A stretch of 64,000 bases of DNA from Dendrophyllia cribrosa (lineage: Eukaryota; Cnidaria; Anthozoa; Scleractinia; Dendrophylliidae), in the NCBI GenBank assembly GCA_024195265.1, contig JAJLRJ010000008.1:23658958-23722957 (forward strand), given 5' to 3'. Shown piece after piece: positions 1 to 29,739 of this stretch (position 1 is its first letter; every line of letters begins with the position of its first letter). The notes under the pieces were generated by a model. That model saw nothing but the letters and a program-made list of their open reading frames with translations, searched no databases and was not told the DNA's origin. Both the position numbers and the translations under genes were made by a program.

Positions 1-207
1 GAAAACGACTTCGCCTTTGCCTGAATATACTAATCACGACAAGGGAAGTCACCACAAGCGCTAAGTCAACTGGAATCATACCCTGTTCAGGACAGATTCG
101 GACCCTGTTTAAGACAGACTCGGGTTAAATTATATACCCTGTTCAGGACAAAAATGCCAAAAACCATACCCTGTCCAGCGGCACGTCCCCGTATAGGTCA
201 TATAAGG

Positions 208-238
<31 letters not shown>

Positions 239-240
239 GG
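1..240. repeat. C/G-run-bounded short-motif repeat, copy 1 (truncated by window edge)
   Basis: Contains several copies of a short motif of the form ACCCTGTTCAGGACA and ends in a run of about 30 C (about 209-238). The same sequence recurs at about 59463-59693, which identifies a dispersed family. The left half is outside the window. No coding potential is seen. Confidence 0.8.
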
Positions 241-430
241 GTTTAGTGACAGGCGGTCAAGAAATCAAATTTCCATTCTTGTGGAATTTTGACTTTTTTA
301 AGCCGTTATTTTGTATCTTTAGCTGATATTTCTTTGCATCCATCACTTTTGACGATTTTTTCTTCCTATTTCAAGATAATAAAGCAGCTCCTGGCTATAA
401 TCATGAAAACACGATATATCAGCCTTTACA
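241..430. repeat. Dispersed repeat B, copy 1
   Basis: About 180 bp beginning TGACAGGCGGTCAAGAAATC. It is closely matched at about 56364-56545, including an internal AAGATAATAAAG and a CATAATCA-GAAAACAC ending. The family is unclassified. It directly abuts the C-run of the preceding repeat. Confidence 0.75.
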
Positions 431-2600
431 CACCCCACCCCTGGGCGTTTTGCTCCACGGCCTAATCCACTGCGTCCAACTCCCCGCCCCAATAAATGAC
501 TTTTATTCGGGATTCACATCACCTCGCATTTTAAGACTGACCATGCAAAATTGGCCGGTAATATTTAAGTGCACCTGATTGACGCACGCGGAATGTAGGC
601 GTCCAATTACAGGTATCCACTAACATATATAGTTAGGCTTAGCCTAACAGCGGAGCTCTCTGAACGGAAACGATGATGACAAGCTTAACTTCGGTGTAAG
701 GTCGGAAGCACAAGAAAAATTAGAATTAAGATTGACGACCGGGCCATTTATCAATTCTCAAAAATTGTATTACGAGACCGTCTGCACTGTACATTTAGAC
801 TGCACAAAAGCTCACAAAAACAACTTTTTCTCGGTGTAGAATAACAAGTGTGACTTATTTCCGAATAAAATACACCTGTTGCGTATCGAAAATTACCCGA
901 GAAACTGATTTGGAAATCAAAATTGCAAAAAATACACAGACATCTTTGAGACGAGAAGTTAGAACTATAAAATCCAAGTCTTGTTTTGTTTTCATAAAAT
1001 CGCTTTTCAACCTATGCAATGAATAAACAAACACATAAAAATGGACAACAAAATCTCCCTTGAAAAATTTTATTCAAATATCCGTTAGTTTATGTTTCAA
1101 AGCAAAAAGCGTACCACAAGCGCATCGAGAAGCTGTCTGGCTGAGCTCATGGCGAAATTCAAGATGTCAATCCGACCGAATTTGAGCACGTTTTATAAAC
1201 ATTTCTCCAAAACTAACGAGAACACAAAGAAAAAGTCAATCACAAATTGATAGGTATGGCGCTTCATACATTTCTAACTAAAAATGTCTAATACTTGTTT
1301 GCCTAAAACTCTTGAACGAAATGCCCAAGATTGTGCTTCAAAATTTGGCCCAGATGTGTAGTTTTAAACTCTTTATAATTCCATAAACATTTTGGAATCG
1401 AAATCTGTTGTTTAATGCTTCTGAATTTTTATATGACGTAAGTGAAAACCAAGAATAAAGGTAGCGATCCATATGATAGGGTTACGCACAATTGACGTCA
1501 CAGACTATTGATCCCCATTCCGAAGATAATATGAGAATGTTGAAGAACATTTCTATACCGCTTCTTCGGACGACTTCAGTATTCAATGGAACAGCTAAAA
1601 CTTTTAGTGGGGAAAGTACAAAGACGTGATACATAGCGGGGAACATGTAGCTGAATGTTATTATAAATAATTGTCAAAAACATTTCACCTTTGAAAGGTT
1701 TAATTAATTTTGTAACATATACATCCTAAGCTTAGAAACTTAGCCCGCAGGCTATTAATAAACTTGACCTGCCAAACAGGCGATAATGCGTCCACGACAT
1801 GAAAAGAGAGGTTTCAATGGAGGAAATAGACATGCTTATTGAATATTCTAGACTCCTCAAAGTATACAGTATAAATTATTCCTTAGGGAAGCCTAGTGGA
1901 TAAAACAATATACTCAAAGAAAGATTTTAAAAGCTAGCGATCAAAAGGTCAGCTTTTTCAATCTCTTTACGGTGGCCAATTTACCTTTAGTTATATCAAA
2001 TCAGTTCAGTGAAAAACCACAAGTTATTGTGTTTCAAACTTAATGCAACAAAAGTATTTTCTATATTGGCAACATACTATTTAACATTCTAAGAAACCCC
2101 CAAATTTATAACACCTTTAAGAACGAATATACGCCTTCTTATTATTTAGACTTTACAAGGAAGTCAAATGAAAGAAAAGAATTAGTTTACTGCCAGCAAA
2201 AACACATTCAAGCCATGTCTTTTGATTCTGCTTTGCTTCACTAGCTTGTGTCAATGCATAGAGTTAAGACTGCGGAAAGAAATTATTTGTTTGATAATTC
2301 TTTGCCGGAAAAAGATGAATCGTTGGCCCATACACAGTGTAATGCAAGAGAAAATGTTATGACACTACACTGACTTTTTTGCTACCGAAAGAAGATATGG
2401 CAACAGGGTACAATTCTCGAAGCTAGCGAGGTAGTTACTCTTTCGGAACTTCACGGTATCAAGGATGTTAGTTTTTAAAATAAAAAATATCCACCGTTTT
2501 CTCAGTGGTAAAGTACCTTTTAAGATATCTTAAAAAATATAACAGGAACTACTTGTCAAAAATAATTTGTACCTCTTAGGGTCGCGCCCATAAAACGAGT
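431..2600. other. Intergenic DNA, no gene seen
   Basis: No convincing exon, RNA gene or long reading frame is visible on either strand. Around 1926-2010 there is a weak partial copy of repeat C (the segment with TTTACGGTGGCCAATTTACC) that is better preserved at 17006 and 34109. Distal promoter elements for the S6 kinase gene could lie here but are not recognisable. Confidence 0.5.
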
Positions 2601-2714
2601 TTTTGGTACCTTTTCTAGGGTTCTATTTCAACGGTAGACTTGCCCCACAAGTCGAGCTCATCAGTGAGGGCAAGCGCGATGAACCGGAAGCTAGATCGAA
2701 GCAAAAGACTTTTG

Positions 2715-3145
2715 AGCCCCCCCCGGGGGGGGAGGGGCACTCCCTATTACGGGCTATATGGGGATGCTCTGCCCGAAAGGGGTACCTTTTTGAGGCTGGA
2801 GGTATATGAAAGGGTCGGGTTTTCACGAGTTGAAGTATATGAAAGGGTAAGGAATTCACGAAGAATGGGAAAGGATAGCGTAAAAACGAGTTGAAGCATA
2901 AAAAAGGTAGAGAAAGCTGCCATTTAAGTATCAGATAAAAGGGCCATTCAAAATATATCAAACAGACGCACGTAAAGGCTATATGAAAGGGGTCAAGTAC
3001 CATTTTCAATGAAAGGTCTATGAAAGGCCGTACCTACCAGTTTCTGTCAAAAACGGTATATGAAAGGGTAAGGGTTTGGACGTCGGGGCGGAGCATCCCC
3101 GTACAAAACTTTGTTGAGTAGCCTCCCCCTCCCCCCCGGGCTTTT
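2715..3145. repeat. C/G-run-bounded short-motif repeat, copy 2
   Basis: Starts with a C-run and G-run (CCCCCCCCGGGGGGGAGGGG) and ends with the near inverse, CCCCCTCCCCCCCGGGC. Between them lie five or more copies of a short motif like GTATATGAAAGGGTA at irregular 20-70 bp spacing. The architecture matches the repeats at 1-240 and 59246-59693, but the internal motif differs. Confidence 0.7.
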
Positions 3146-3817
3146 GAGAAAGTCTATAAAAACGGCTGTTTTCGACACTGAGTTACTTTAATTAAGCACG
3201 TGGGAATCTGTCTAAGGAACTTCGCTTTCGAACTTTAGGTGATAAACCCTCACTTGCAGAATGAACTGATTTTCATTTTAAGGGCTTTTAGTAGTTTTTC
3301 TATCATAATCTAACCCTACATAAATCCACAGACTTTGAGAGGTATTGTCATCGAAGGTATATATATGATTCTTTTCGTCTGAACTGATGTGAAATATGGC
3401 ATCAATTTTTTTTATGAGGAAGCTTTATTTTTAACGTTAAGGGTTTCATTTTCAAACGTTTAGATTATTCTCTGTAACCAGCGTTCCTATGTGTGAGTTA
3501 ACTTGCCCAGATTAGGAATCATGAACTTTGCTCTTGGTGTGCAAAGCCGTGATTATAAATGTTACCAAACAAGAGCTTTAGCCGGTTTAGAGCCTTACAA
3601 AACGTTTTGGCGCGCGCATGATATTGGTCCGCCTGCGACATCATGTAAAACTCACGCGCTTCTTAAAAGTTTCCCCTCACCGTAAAATTCGTAATATTTA
3701 TTCCTGATACATATCAAATTTAAACAACAAACACTGAAGCGGAAATTAAATACTAATCTTTCAGTTTTTTCCGAAGTTTTCCCTGAAATGGTCCCTGTGA
3801 AGTGGATTGCCAAGGTG

Positions 3818-3827
3818 GTCACGTGAC
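3818..3827. promoter_or_regulatory. CLEAR/E-box palindrome upstream of S6 kinase
   Basis: GTCACGTGAC is a perfect palindromic match to the Coordinated Lysosomal Expression And Regulation site bound by TFEB/TFE3-type bHLH-Zip factors. It could equally be a general E-box for USF, Myc or Max factors. It lies about 150 bp upstream of the S6K start codon. The transcription start is not known, so the site could be promoter or 5' UTR. Confidence 0.5.
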
Positions 3828-3975
3828 ACCGGCATTTTCACACCAATGAACGCGCGAGTCCTGCCATGAGCTCATTGTTCCAGGGAATGGCGATTGAGTT
3901 TGCGAAATTTTACCCTATTTTAGTTAAACTTTAGCGATCGTTTTTACGGTTTTTAGAATTTTAGTCAATGCAACA

Positions 3976-21592
<17,617 letters not shown>

Positions 21593-24500
21593 CCTTTAAT
21601 ATATGTTCGAATTATAAATTATTTCTTACACATTTTCATACTCTCTTAAGTGTCATTGATAAAGTGATCTCTTTTTGTTTTACAGACTGATAAATTCTTA
21701 TTTATCCTTCTATTTCCTGATCTACGTAGTTATCAAAATGCCTAATAAGAAGAGGTTTAATTCTTAATTAGGTAGTCCTATTGCTGATAAAAAGTTATTG
21801 TGAAAGATGTTATGTTCATGGTGTCCCAAGCATAGGGCAAGCTCATGGCGAGTTAGGCCATTTACTAGAACAGAAATGTTTACTCCAACTTAAATTTGCG
21901 TCATTTATGGTTGATAAGTTATTTTTTCCTCTTACCGGTACAATATGAATGCGTTTGCTTAAAATGCCAACAATCCATAGCCCCCCTTCCTGGGGGGCAT
22001 ACTTAAAAGTCAAGAGAATACTTATCTTGATATGGCACAAGGCGTTAAGAGTATAATTTTATGACAATATAGAACTTACAAGTATTAATGACTTTGGATT
22101 TAAGGAGGATTTAGTAGCTCTTAGTTCTAGAGAAAAGTGAAGGGACTATAGAAATGGTGAGGTTGGTTGGAGGATTTTCGGCACATCACTGTTGGTGGTT
22201 TGCATGAGCAAATTTAAAATTGTCCACAATATTCGCTTTAAGATGCAAAATACCATTTACAAGGCTAAAAAAGTTAAAAATAAAAAAAACCGAACCTTTT
22301 TTACTAATTAAGTTATCCTTACCCTGAAGATGACTTAATTAGTCGAAAACGTTCTGTTTTTTATTTTAACCTTTTTTAGCCTTGTAAATAGTAAATTTAA
22401 AATTAATTTTTAACATTTAAACACATGAATGAATTTGTCCTAAATGCAGTTGATTAAAAACCAGTAGCATTTATTTATTGTTCTTCATTAAAATTTTATA
22501 TCGACTTGGCAAAATTGAAAACATTGTAACAAAGGCTGGTCCGCAAATATTGATACAATGCAGATAATTTATAGATACGTTTTCCTACGTTATGCGTCAT
22601 TCTATAAAGCTTTGTTAGGGAGTATAAGTTGATATGATGATGAAATTTGGTTCAAGTATTGTACGATTATGATTAGCAGTAATTTATTTCAATGTGTAGC
22701 AAATTAGGTATAGACGAATTTTGATCATGTGAAGTACTGAAAGACATGATTTCCTTACAGTATACAAAAAAGCATCTAATATCACTTGAAATAATTTATT
22801 AGAAGCGTGCCGGTAAGGGAATTCTTTCTGCGAAGAGAAAAAAAAAACAGAGTATATTTTTACAAAGGTTTAACATGAATCAGCCCTTCGAGATTTTAGG
22901 ACGTTTTAGTTCTGGAAGCACAGTTTTGCAAAAAAGTCGATTTTTTATTTATTACATAGGCTAATTTGTCTAGCCACATAGTTACATCTTTAAGACATTA
23001 ATTTAAACAAAGTGTTTAGTAAGCTGTCACGATTAGATATCAAATATGATGCGAGAGAGAGCACGGCTCTTAAACAGCATTTTTATGCACATGCAGAACG
23101 TTGTATTGCAAAGTTCAGTTTTCTTTTTACACTGCTACTCCGATGCGTTGGTGAAAAAATTTCAATGTTCAAGAGGTTTATCAATTCACTATTACACTGC
23201 TATAAGGGTTTCTACTTCAAGAAGCTTTTCTCTAGCTAATACAGTAAATTAAGAAATTTTAAGAATAAATTTAAGCTTTTTCAGTGAACACGTTTTTCAC
23301 TGAAAGCAAGGCGTGTGCAAGGATATGAAAGTGTTAGTTGATTGCAAGTGTTTTTTCGATACGTTTAAACGTTAAGCAAAATCAAAGTAATTTATAAGAA
23401 AAACCCATTTCCTCGCAAATTAAAACCAGGTACTATATAGAACAGACAGCAAAATAGCTGGATTATTTAAACAAAATTTTTATTGCATTAAATTAAATAA
23501 ACCTGCTGGACAGATACTATAGAATTCTCTGCAAATATGCAATTGTGATCTTTATATTTCCTGCCCTTATTTATTATAATCTCCTACGCATCTGTTATTG
23601 TCAGGCAATCCTTCCCTCCAAGGGAAGTGTTGCGTGACAAACCATATAACGACCTCGTAGAAGATGTTTTTGTTATAATAAGATGATCTTTTTTATCAAT
23701 CATGTTCAATTGTAAATCCAGAGCGTAGTTTACTGTCTAATCTCTGGAGTGATTTAACGCTGTCAAAGTGTTTAAGTTTTTCAAAGTTCTTTCAATTTTA
23801 ATTGCCTTTTTAACCTTCATATCACACTGGATATGGTCAAGTGATATTTTTTGTATAAGATTTCTCCAGATATGACGAGCAACAGTAATTATAACCTATC
23901 GTGTCGTTTTCACTCAACAATTTAGATTGAAGGCTTGCCTGATACATTATCTTACAACTTTATTGAAAACCAACATTTAATAATGTTACTTGTTTAACTG
24001 TTCATTAAGCACGAGTTGCTGCATGTTTGACGTTGTGGAACGTTCAGAAAAAGCTGTTCAAATTTATATTTATCTTCATAACGTAAGCTCTTATTTATTT
24101 AGAATTTTGAAAGCATACTTGTTCCCAGTGGGATTATAGGAAGACTGTAAGACCGCGTTGGGACTCGGGACCAAAATAATAGAAAAGCTTCCCAAAATCC
24201 TCTGCGGCCTTACGTATCAGTTCCCATGACTCCTGAGAAGAGACTGGAAACGAGTTCTGTTTTCAAAATTATTGACACAGCCGCTGTAATAAAAACTGCT
24301 GTACTGTAGATAGGTTAGAATATTTTAGCTTCAAAGTTCTTAAAGAATGTTGCGACAATAAAATGGCTTGGCGTATAAAATGAGGTCTTGCGTTTGTACT
24401 GGCGGGGAACTGAACGGGTTGTTCTGACACCTGAAGTCACCTATGGGGAAGTTTTCTGTAACACGGTAGAAATTCACTCCACAAACAAGCTGGGATGACA

Positions 24501-24705
24501 CGAAGGTCTAAAATCGCCAAAATATTACAGTGCGCTTATTAAAACCACGCTCAAGTTTCTGATTTTTTTAACACGAGGTGACGACTGACGACTTAATTTT
24601 ACCAACACTTCGCTTACCTTATTTCCATGCTATGTCGCCAAATGGCACTAAAAAGAATTTGGAAAGCAAAACAAACCCCTCCCCTGGATCCTCCCGTGGA
24701 GCGAA
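21593..24705. other. S6K 3' UTR / intergenic DNA
   Basis: Follows the S6K stop. AATAAA candidates near 23262, 23496 and 24357 could serve as poly(A) signals, but none can be chosen by eye. The only structure is an inverted repeat at 22264-22388: GGCTAAAAAAGTTAAAAATA against TATTTTAACCTTTTTTAGCC, with inner arms around TTAATTAG. Confidence 0.5.
22264..22388. mobile_element. Short inverted-repeat element
   Basis: Outer arms ACAAGGCTAAAAAAGTTAA and TTAACCTTTTTTAGCCTTGT; inner arms ACTAATTAAGTTA and TGACTTAATTAGT. About 120 bp. No target duplication could be fixed. Confidence 0.65.
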
Positions 24706-24709
24706 TTAA

Positions 24710-25304
24710 GGTGGCTCCATATAGTTTTTTGGCGCGCAAGGCATGGGCACGAAAATGGCGCGAGCGCTTGTCAGTTTATTTTGATGATGTCACGAAAATA
24801 GAGGTTTTTACGGGAGCTAAAACGTTAATTGCGCGCGTTCCACACGGTAAATGTTTATAAAAATTGGCAAATTGGTAGGATTTTCTTGGTTCGCGATCAC
24901 AGAGAAAAGACAATTTTTGTACATACACAAACCCAATAAACGTAAAACACGAAAAGTTAGTAAATTGCCGAAAATTATGTACCGATTGTTTTATGGCTTT
25001 GTCATATGAGACTTACTGAATGTTTATACTGTTTCGCCAAAAATCGCGAATATTTACCGTGTAAAAACCGAGAAAAGCTGTCGAGAGGTTTGCTAGCTTT
25101 GAACAACAAGCCCCAAAAATCAATCAGTGATTGCCATAGTAATGAGACAAGACTGCTAAATCAGACTTCTTCGTAAATGAGAAAGCCTAAGCTACGTGTA
25201 TGTGTATATTATGCCTAGTGCTGAGAAACAAAACTCTCGAAAGACAGCAATAAGGTCATGTATGTTTTATTTGGAAGACTAGCCAATAGCTATATGGAGC
25301 CACC
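24710..25304. mobile_element. TTAA-bounded element, 595 bp
   Basis: TTAA at 24706-24709 and 25305-25308. Inverted ends GGTGGCTCCATATAG and CTATATGGAGCCACC. Its right TTAA is also the left TTAA of the next element. No transposase. Confidence 0.8.
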
Positions 25305-25308
25305 TTAA

Positions 25309-26784
25309 GGTGGCTCGATGGTGTTTTTTTCTGTGCCGACCACTCTTTTTCAATCACGTATTTGGATATCTTATTCAGTATTTACCTAAATACTCATGGC
25401 ACACACTTACTAGGGAAAAATTGAAGTTTCCATTTCTGTTGTATTTTTTGCGATCGAAGCGTCCTTGGCAACGATACGTTGCTAGGCGTAGTTTTACTTG
25501 TGAGGCCGCCGTCGGCCTGTATGAGAAATTTTGGTAACTCGCTCTTGGGGACTGAAAGAGTACCACAATGCACACATTTTAGCCAAGTTTGGTTAACTTC
25601 TGTGAGAGGATTTTTGAATGGCGCGAGTTTACTTATTTTAGGGTTAAATTTGGTAAAATATCAAAGTTTGTTGTATTTCACCCCAAACTGAGAGATCGAG
25701 GACCTAATGCCGATTTCAACTTTACTCATTCATAAGAACAACTATTGTACCTTATTTGTTTGGCTCTTTTGGCGGATTGACGGTTTTGGATTTTTCCCTG
25801 TGCCGAGTTATAATAATCGAAATTTACGATGTTTTTGCAACAAACGAGCAGAGAATCTTATGACCTCGCTTATTTTAAAAATCTGAGATAGAATTTCCCA
25901 AGAATAAGCGAACTATAAATTTGGACCTTCTTTTACTTAGTCTCCAAATTTCGTGTTGGTTGAAATGCTGTGAGACTTGTACGCTGAACGTCGAGTTGGT
26001 AACATGCGCGCTAGTATTTTCAGAGATTTCTTGTTCTCCGAGATGTTTACAATTCATGATCTATTCTGCATATTTCATTGTTCTGAAATGACACCTGCAC
26101 GCGAATTCCAGTCTAGCACGGGCGGAACCAAAACGCTTGATTAACTTCCGAAGACCTGCCGATTATGGTAATAAACTCTTCTGTTAGACACGCTTATTGT
26201 AGCGTTTTTCACGTCTTTTAAAAAGGGAAATAATTGCTGCCTTGACAGTGAGTAAAAATTTCTGTTTTCTGTTTGCGGCATGCTCTTGCTATTTTTAGGT
26301 CAATTACGTGTTTAACGTTGATGTTCAACAGCTCACCTGTTATTTCATGAACACATTGCCAGGACTGATGAATTACCATAATCGGCAGGTCTTCGGAAGC
26401 AGCAGTTTGGGGTGAAATACAACAAACTTTGATATTTTACCAAATTTAACCCTAAAATAAGTAAACTCGCGCCATTCAAAAATCCTCTCACAGAAGTTAA
26501 CCAAACTTGGCTAAAATGTGTGCATTGTGGTACTCTTTCAGTCCCCAAGAGCGAGTTACCAAAATTTCTCATACAGGCCGACGGCGGCCTCACAAGTAAA
26601 ACTACGCCTAGCAACGTATCGTTGCCAAGGACGCTTCGATCGCAAAAAATACAACTGAAATGGAAACTTCAATTTTTCCCTAGTAAGTGTGTGCCATGAG
26701 TATTTAGGTAAATACTGAATAAGATATCCAAATACGTGATTGAAAAAGAGTGGTCGGCACAGAAAAAAACACCATCGAGCCACC
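25309..26784. mobile_element. TTAA-bounded element with 382-bp inverted arms
   Basis: 1,476 bp between TTAA at 25305-25308 and 26785-26788. Arms 25309-25690 and 26403-26784 are almost identical (one or two differences seen, around CCATTTCTGTTG against CCATTTCAGTTG). The first six bases GGTGGC are shared with the neighbouring element, so the two are probably one superfamily. Nested inside is a smaller inverted repeat: CTTCCGAAGACCTGCCGATT at 26144 and its complement at 26366-26398. Open frames in the arms are mirror images and are not genes. Confidence 0.85.
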
Positions 26785-26934
26785 TTAAAGCGATAATGAC
26801 AAAACGAACGACTTGTATATGCCTCTGTAGTCTGCTTTCAGGGGTGGGGAGCGCAAGGTGGAAAAGCTTCGCGCAGGATAGAGAACGTAGTTTCCATCTG
26901 ACAAGTAATCCATTTCATGATTTATTTCTTACAG

Positions 26935-27041
26935 TATGGAATGAGCCAGCTTTTGACGAAAACACACGGGATGATCTGGAACCGAATTACACTTTGGTGC
27001 ACAGTGTGCGTGACTGCAAAATGAATCATGCTGATAACTAA
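26935..27041 (+). CDS. Orphan terminal-exon-like segment
   Basis: Preceded by a good acceptor (TTTATTTCTTACAG). In phase 1 it reads 34 codons, WNEPAFDENTRDDLEPN through DCKMNHADN, then TAA. The composition is protein-like, but I recognise no family. No upstream exon of matching phase was found; the S6K exons 17 and 18 end in phase 2. It could be the last exon of an unseen transcript, a pseudogene scrap or chance. Confidence 0.2.
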
Positions 27042-27392
27042 TTTAAATAATTCGTACCATCTGGCATACAATTTCTTTTGAAAAAAAAAAAAACAGCTTT
27101 GTTGTTTTTGTGTAGAATTAATTATTACGTAAAACTATTTATGGAAATAGATTTGAAATTTTTGTGCTATTTTATAAATCCACACATTGAAGTTGTTCAA
27201 CGCCAGATTAAGCTAAGAATTTGGTTTTATGGCTTAGAAATGTTAATTCCGGTAAATTCTTTCTGCCCCACATATTGTCTTTGCCTACTTTCTATGTAAA
27301 CAAACCTTCAGTTGATCGGCTTTTGAACGACGTGGCCCAGAATAACGCGATGCACCCTTGGAGGTCCATCATTTTAGTTTGAGTAGTATAGA

Positions 27393-27656
27393 TGGGACCG
27401 AATAAAACCCCTTTTTTCGGGGGAAACCGCATTAATTTGGGCGGGGGGATAATAAAACATGGTGGAATCTCATTAAGATAGGATGATGTCATATTTTATT
27501 TTTAGTTACAGGATTTTTATTGTTTGGATAGCGTGAAAGTTTATTTACTACCAAGCACCGACTCATTTCTTATGTATGTCTTTCAAAACCACTGAACCGT
27601 TATTCCCGCTTAAATTAATGACATCCCCCCTAAAAAGGGATTAATTCGGTCCCTTC
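27393..27656. mobile_element. Inverted-repeat element
   Basis: Left end GGGACCGAATAAAACCCCTT and right end AAAAAGGGATTAATTCGGTC, imperfect inverted repeats with C/G-run inner borders. About 264 bp. Superfamily unknown. Confidence 0.6.
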
Positions 27657-28072
27657 TATGACTCTGATTCAGTGACATTTGTAACTCGGAATACCACCTC
27701 CAGACGGAGTGACAGTTGTCTGTCATACAGACCATTTTAGCCCGGTGGCACTTACATATAAAAATACCGGAGATGCTTGTCGGAAATTTTGAAAAGAACC
27801 CCTGGTACCCCCTGAAGGTACCAAAATTTAGTAAAACAAGCGAGGCCCTATTTATTCAGTTTAATCCCAAGGGCCACACAAAGAAAACGACAAACAAGCA
27901 TTTTCACACTATTTTGCGGCGATAAAATCGGTCTTGTCGTAAACGTTCTACTTTCGTTTGAGATTTTAAAAGCAATGAAGGTGCCCCGGTAGGTACAAGT
28001 AAGGAAATTGTGAAACCTTACCCCTTAAAAGGTGGAACAAGCATCCCCGTCACTTTTGTATTGGAGCCACCT

Positions 28073-28094
28073 GCACACACACACACACACACAC
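28073..28094. repeat. (CA)n microsatellite
   Basis: About ten CA units. Confidence 0.9.
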
Positions 28095-28339
28095 CCTTCT
28101 CCTCGGGACTTCTTGCAATATTCTTAAAATGAAACAATCTTTGTCTTAACGATCATTTTCTTGAAAACTGAAGACCATGTTAGAGCTGAATGGAATTTCA
28201 ATTTGTAGGAAGAGCAAGTTTTATTGCTCAAATGTTTTACAATGTTATACTGTTTTAGTCATTGTATAAACAGCAATGTACATGGTGTGTGTCAATAAAT
28301 TGCCCATAAACCATTCATGGATATGAAAGAACTGAATTT

Positions 28340-28353
28340 TCTTTCTTTCTTTC

Positions 28354-28384
<31 letters not shown>

Positions 28385-28400
28385 GGGGGGGTGGGCAAGG
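28340..28400. repeat. T-run plus 25-30 base G homopolymer
   Basis: TTTCTTTCTTTC and a T-run precede a G-run of nearly 30 bases (about 28364-28391). Homopolymer length should not be trusted in the assembly. Confidence 0.85.
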
Positions 28401-29199
28401 GGGCTCGAGAGACTGGTCTTCCTACCACTTCTTGCTAAAAAAAATTCACATTCTTCAGCGTTTTTCGGGAAACTTTTACTACATTAATAGTCTAGTGAAA
28501 GGCCAACAACGAGGGGAAAAAATGGCATAAGAGCGAAAAAAAAAAAACGTAGTAAAACGAAGAAAAACAAAATCTTATTTTGTGCGCATGCCCGAAACCA
28601 AAAGTCCATAATATTTGACCCAGAAAGGAAAGTAAGCTTAGTTTTCATATTGCAAACGTTTTGGACAGTTTTCTCGCAATTTGCCTCCACAGCAGTCAGA
28701 AAACGGCATTAGTGGCTTCAAATGTCCGTTTTCTGCCAAATTTCTAGGAGTCAACTGATTAATGAGAGCAGGCTCAACAAGACAGTATTCCCGAATCTTT
28801 CAGCTCAGCTGTTTAAAACGTTCTAGTTGGTGGCGAGAGGACGACACGATGGGAGCCCAGAGTAAAAAAAGAAATAAACGTCGTGCTGTTTTAAATTTGA
28901 CAAGAATAAAGTAAACTGTAAAATAGGATCACATCTTTCATTACTATATTTTTGTTAGTAGATCTTCCAACTAAGTTATACACACTCTGCTATACAATAT
29001 AAGTTAAGATATAACTTAGCATATTCACTCTGTTTTGATGAATTAACAATCAAAGTAATAATATAAAATGCTAATATGTACCCTGGTAGCAGAGTCCCCT
29101 TCATCTTCCTGATTTTTCTTCGAAGCTCGAGGTAGACTCTGCCAGGCAAGTAGTTAAACTGGCGGCACCGACAAAACCCGCCCGGCAAAAACGAGATCA

Positions 29200-29395
29200 A
29201 GAGTTGACGAGAGTTCAAACTCCCGCTCTCGGCGACTCTCGTGCGCTCTCGAAAAGTTTGAATCCGCTTCAATTTTCATAGGAGTCCATGGGAATTCTGA
29301 ACTCTCGCTCTCGTTTAACCTCAACTCTCAAGCACTCTCATTGACTCTCGTGCGCTCTCAAATAGTTTGAACTCTCGCTCTCGTTTAGCCCGGGC
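29200..29395. repeat. Short CTCTCG motif array
   Basis: Repeated ACTCTCGCTCTCG and GACTCTCGTGCGCTCTC phrases at irregular spacing. Not a clean tandem array. Confidence 0.7.
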
Positions 29396-29529
29396 TTAAG
29401 AGTTAATAAAGAGATTAAGCACTGCATTCTACGGCAAACGTCAGCGTGCAGTTGATTATCTTTACTTTCCCTCGAATGGTTAAACATATCCACCAGTAAA
29501 ATCATAAATAATTTACATGTTCATGTTAA

Positions 29530-29730
29530 AGCGGCCGTATCACGAGGTCGAAACTTGAAAACGTCGCAAATTCAAAAAGGCCGTCGAGAAGTGGAGGTAT
29601 TTGTTGAATCAAAAAATCCGTTTTGATAGCCGGAAGAAAGAAAAAAATCACTTTTAACAGTGATATGTCCAAAATTCCGGTGCAAGAATAGTGAACAGTG
29701 CCGCGCGTGGAACCTCGTGATACTGCCCCT
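29530..29730. mobile_element. TTAA-bounded MITE family S, copy 1
   Basis: TTAA at 29526-29529 and 29731-29734. Ends AGCGGCCGTATCACGAGGT and ACCTCGTGATACTGCCCCT. Nearly identical to 35533-35757 except for a 24-bp segment missing here. Confidence 0.85.
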
Positions 29731-29739
29731 TTAAACGCG

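Noticed and set aside
25310..26783. Matching open frames of 75 and 70-89 codons on opposite strands
   Set aside because: They are mirror images created by the inverted arms of one transposon, not two related genes.
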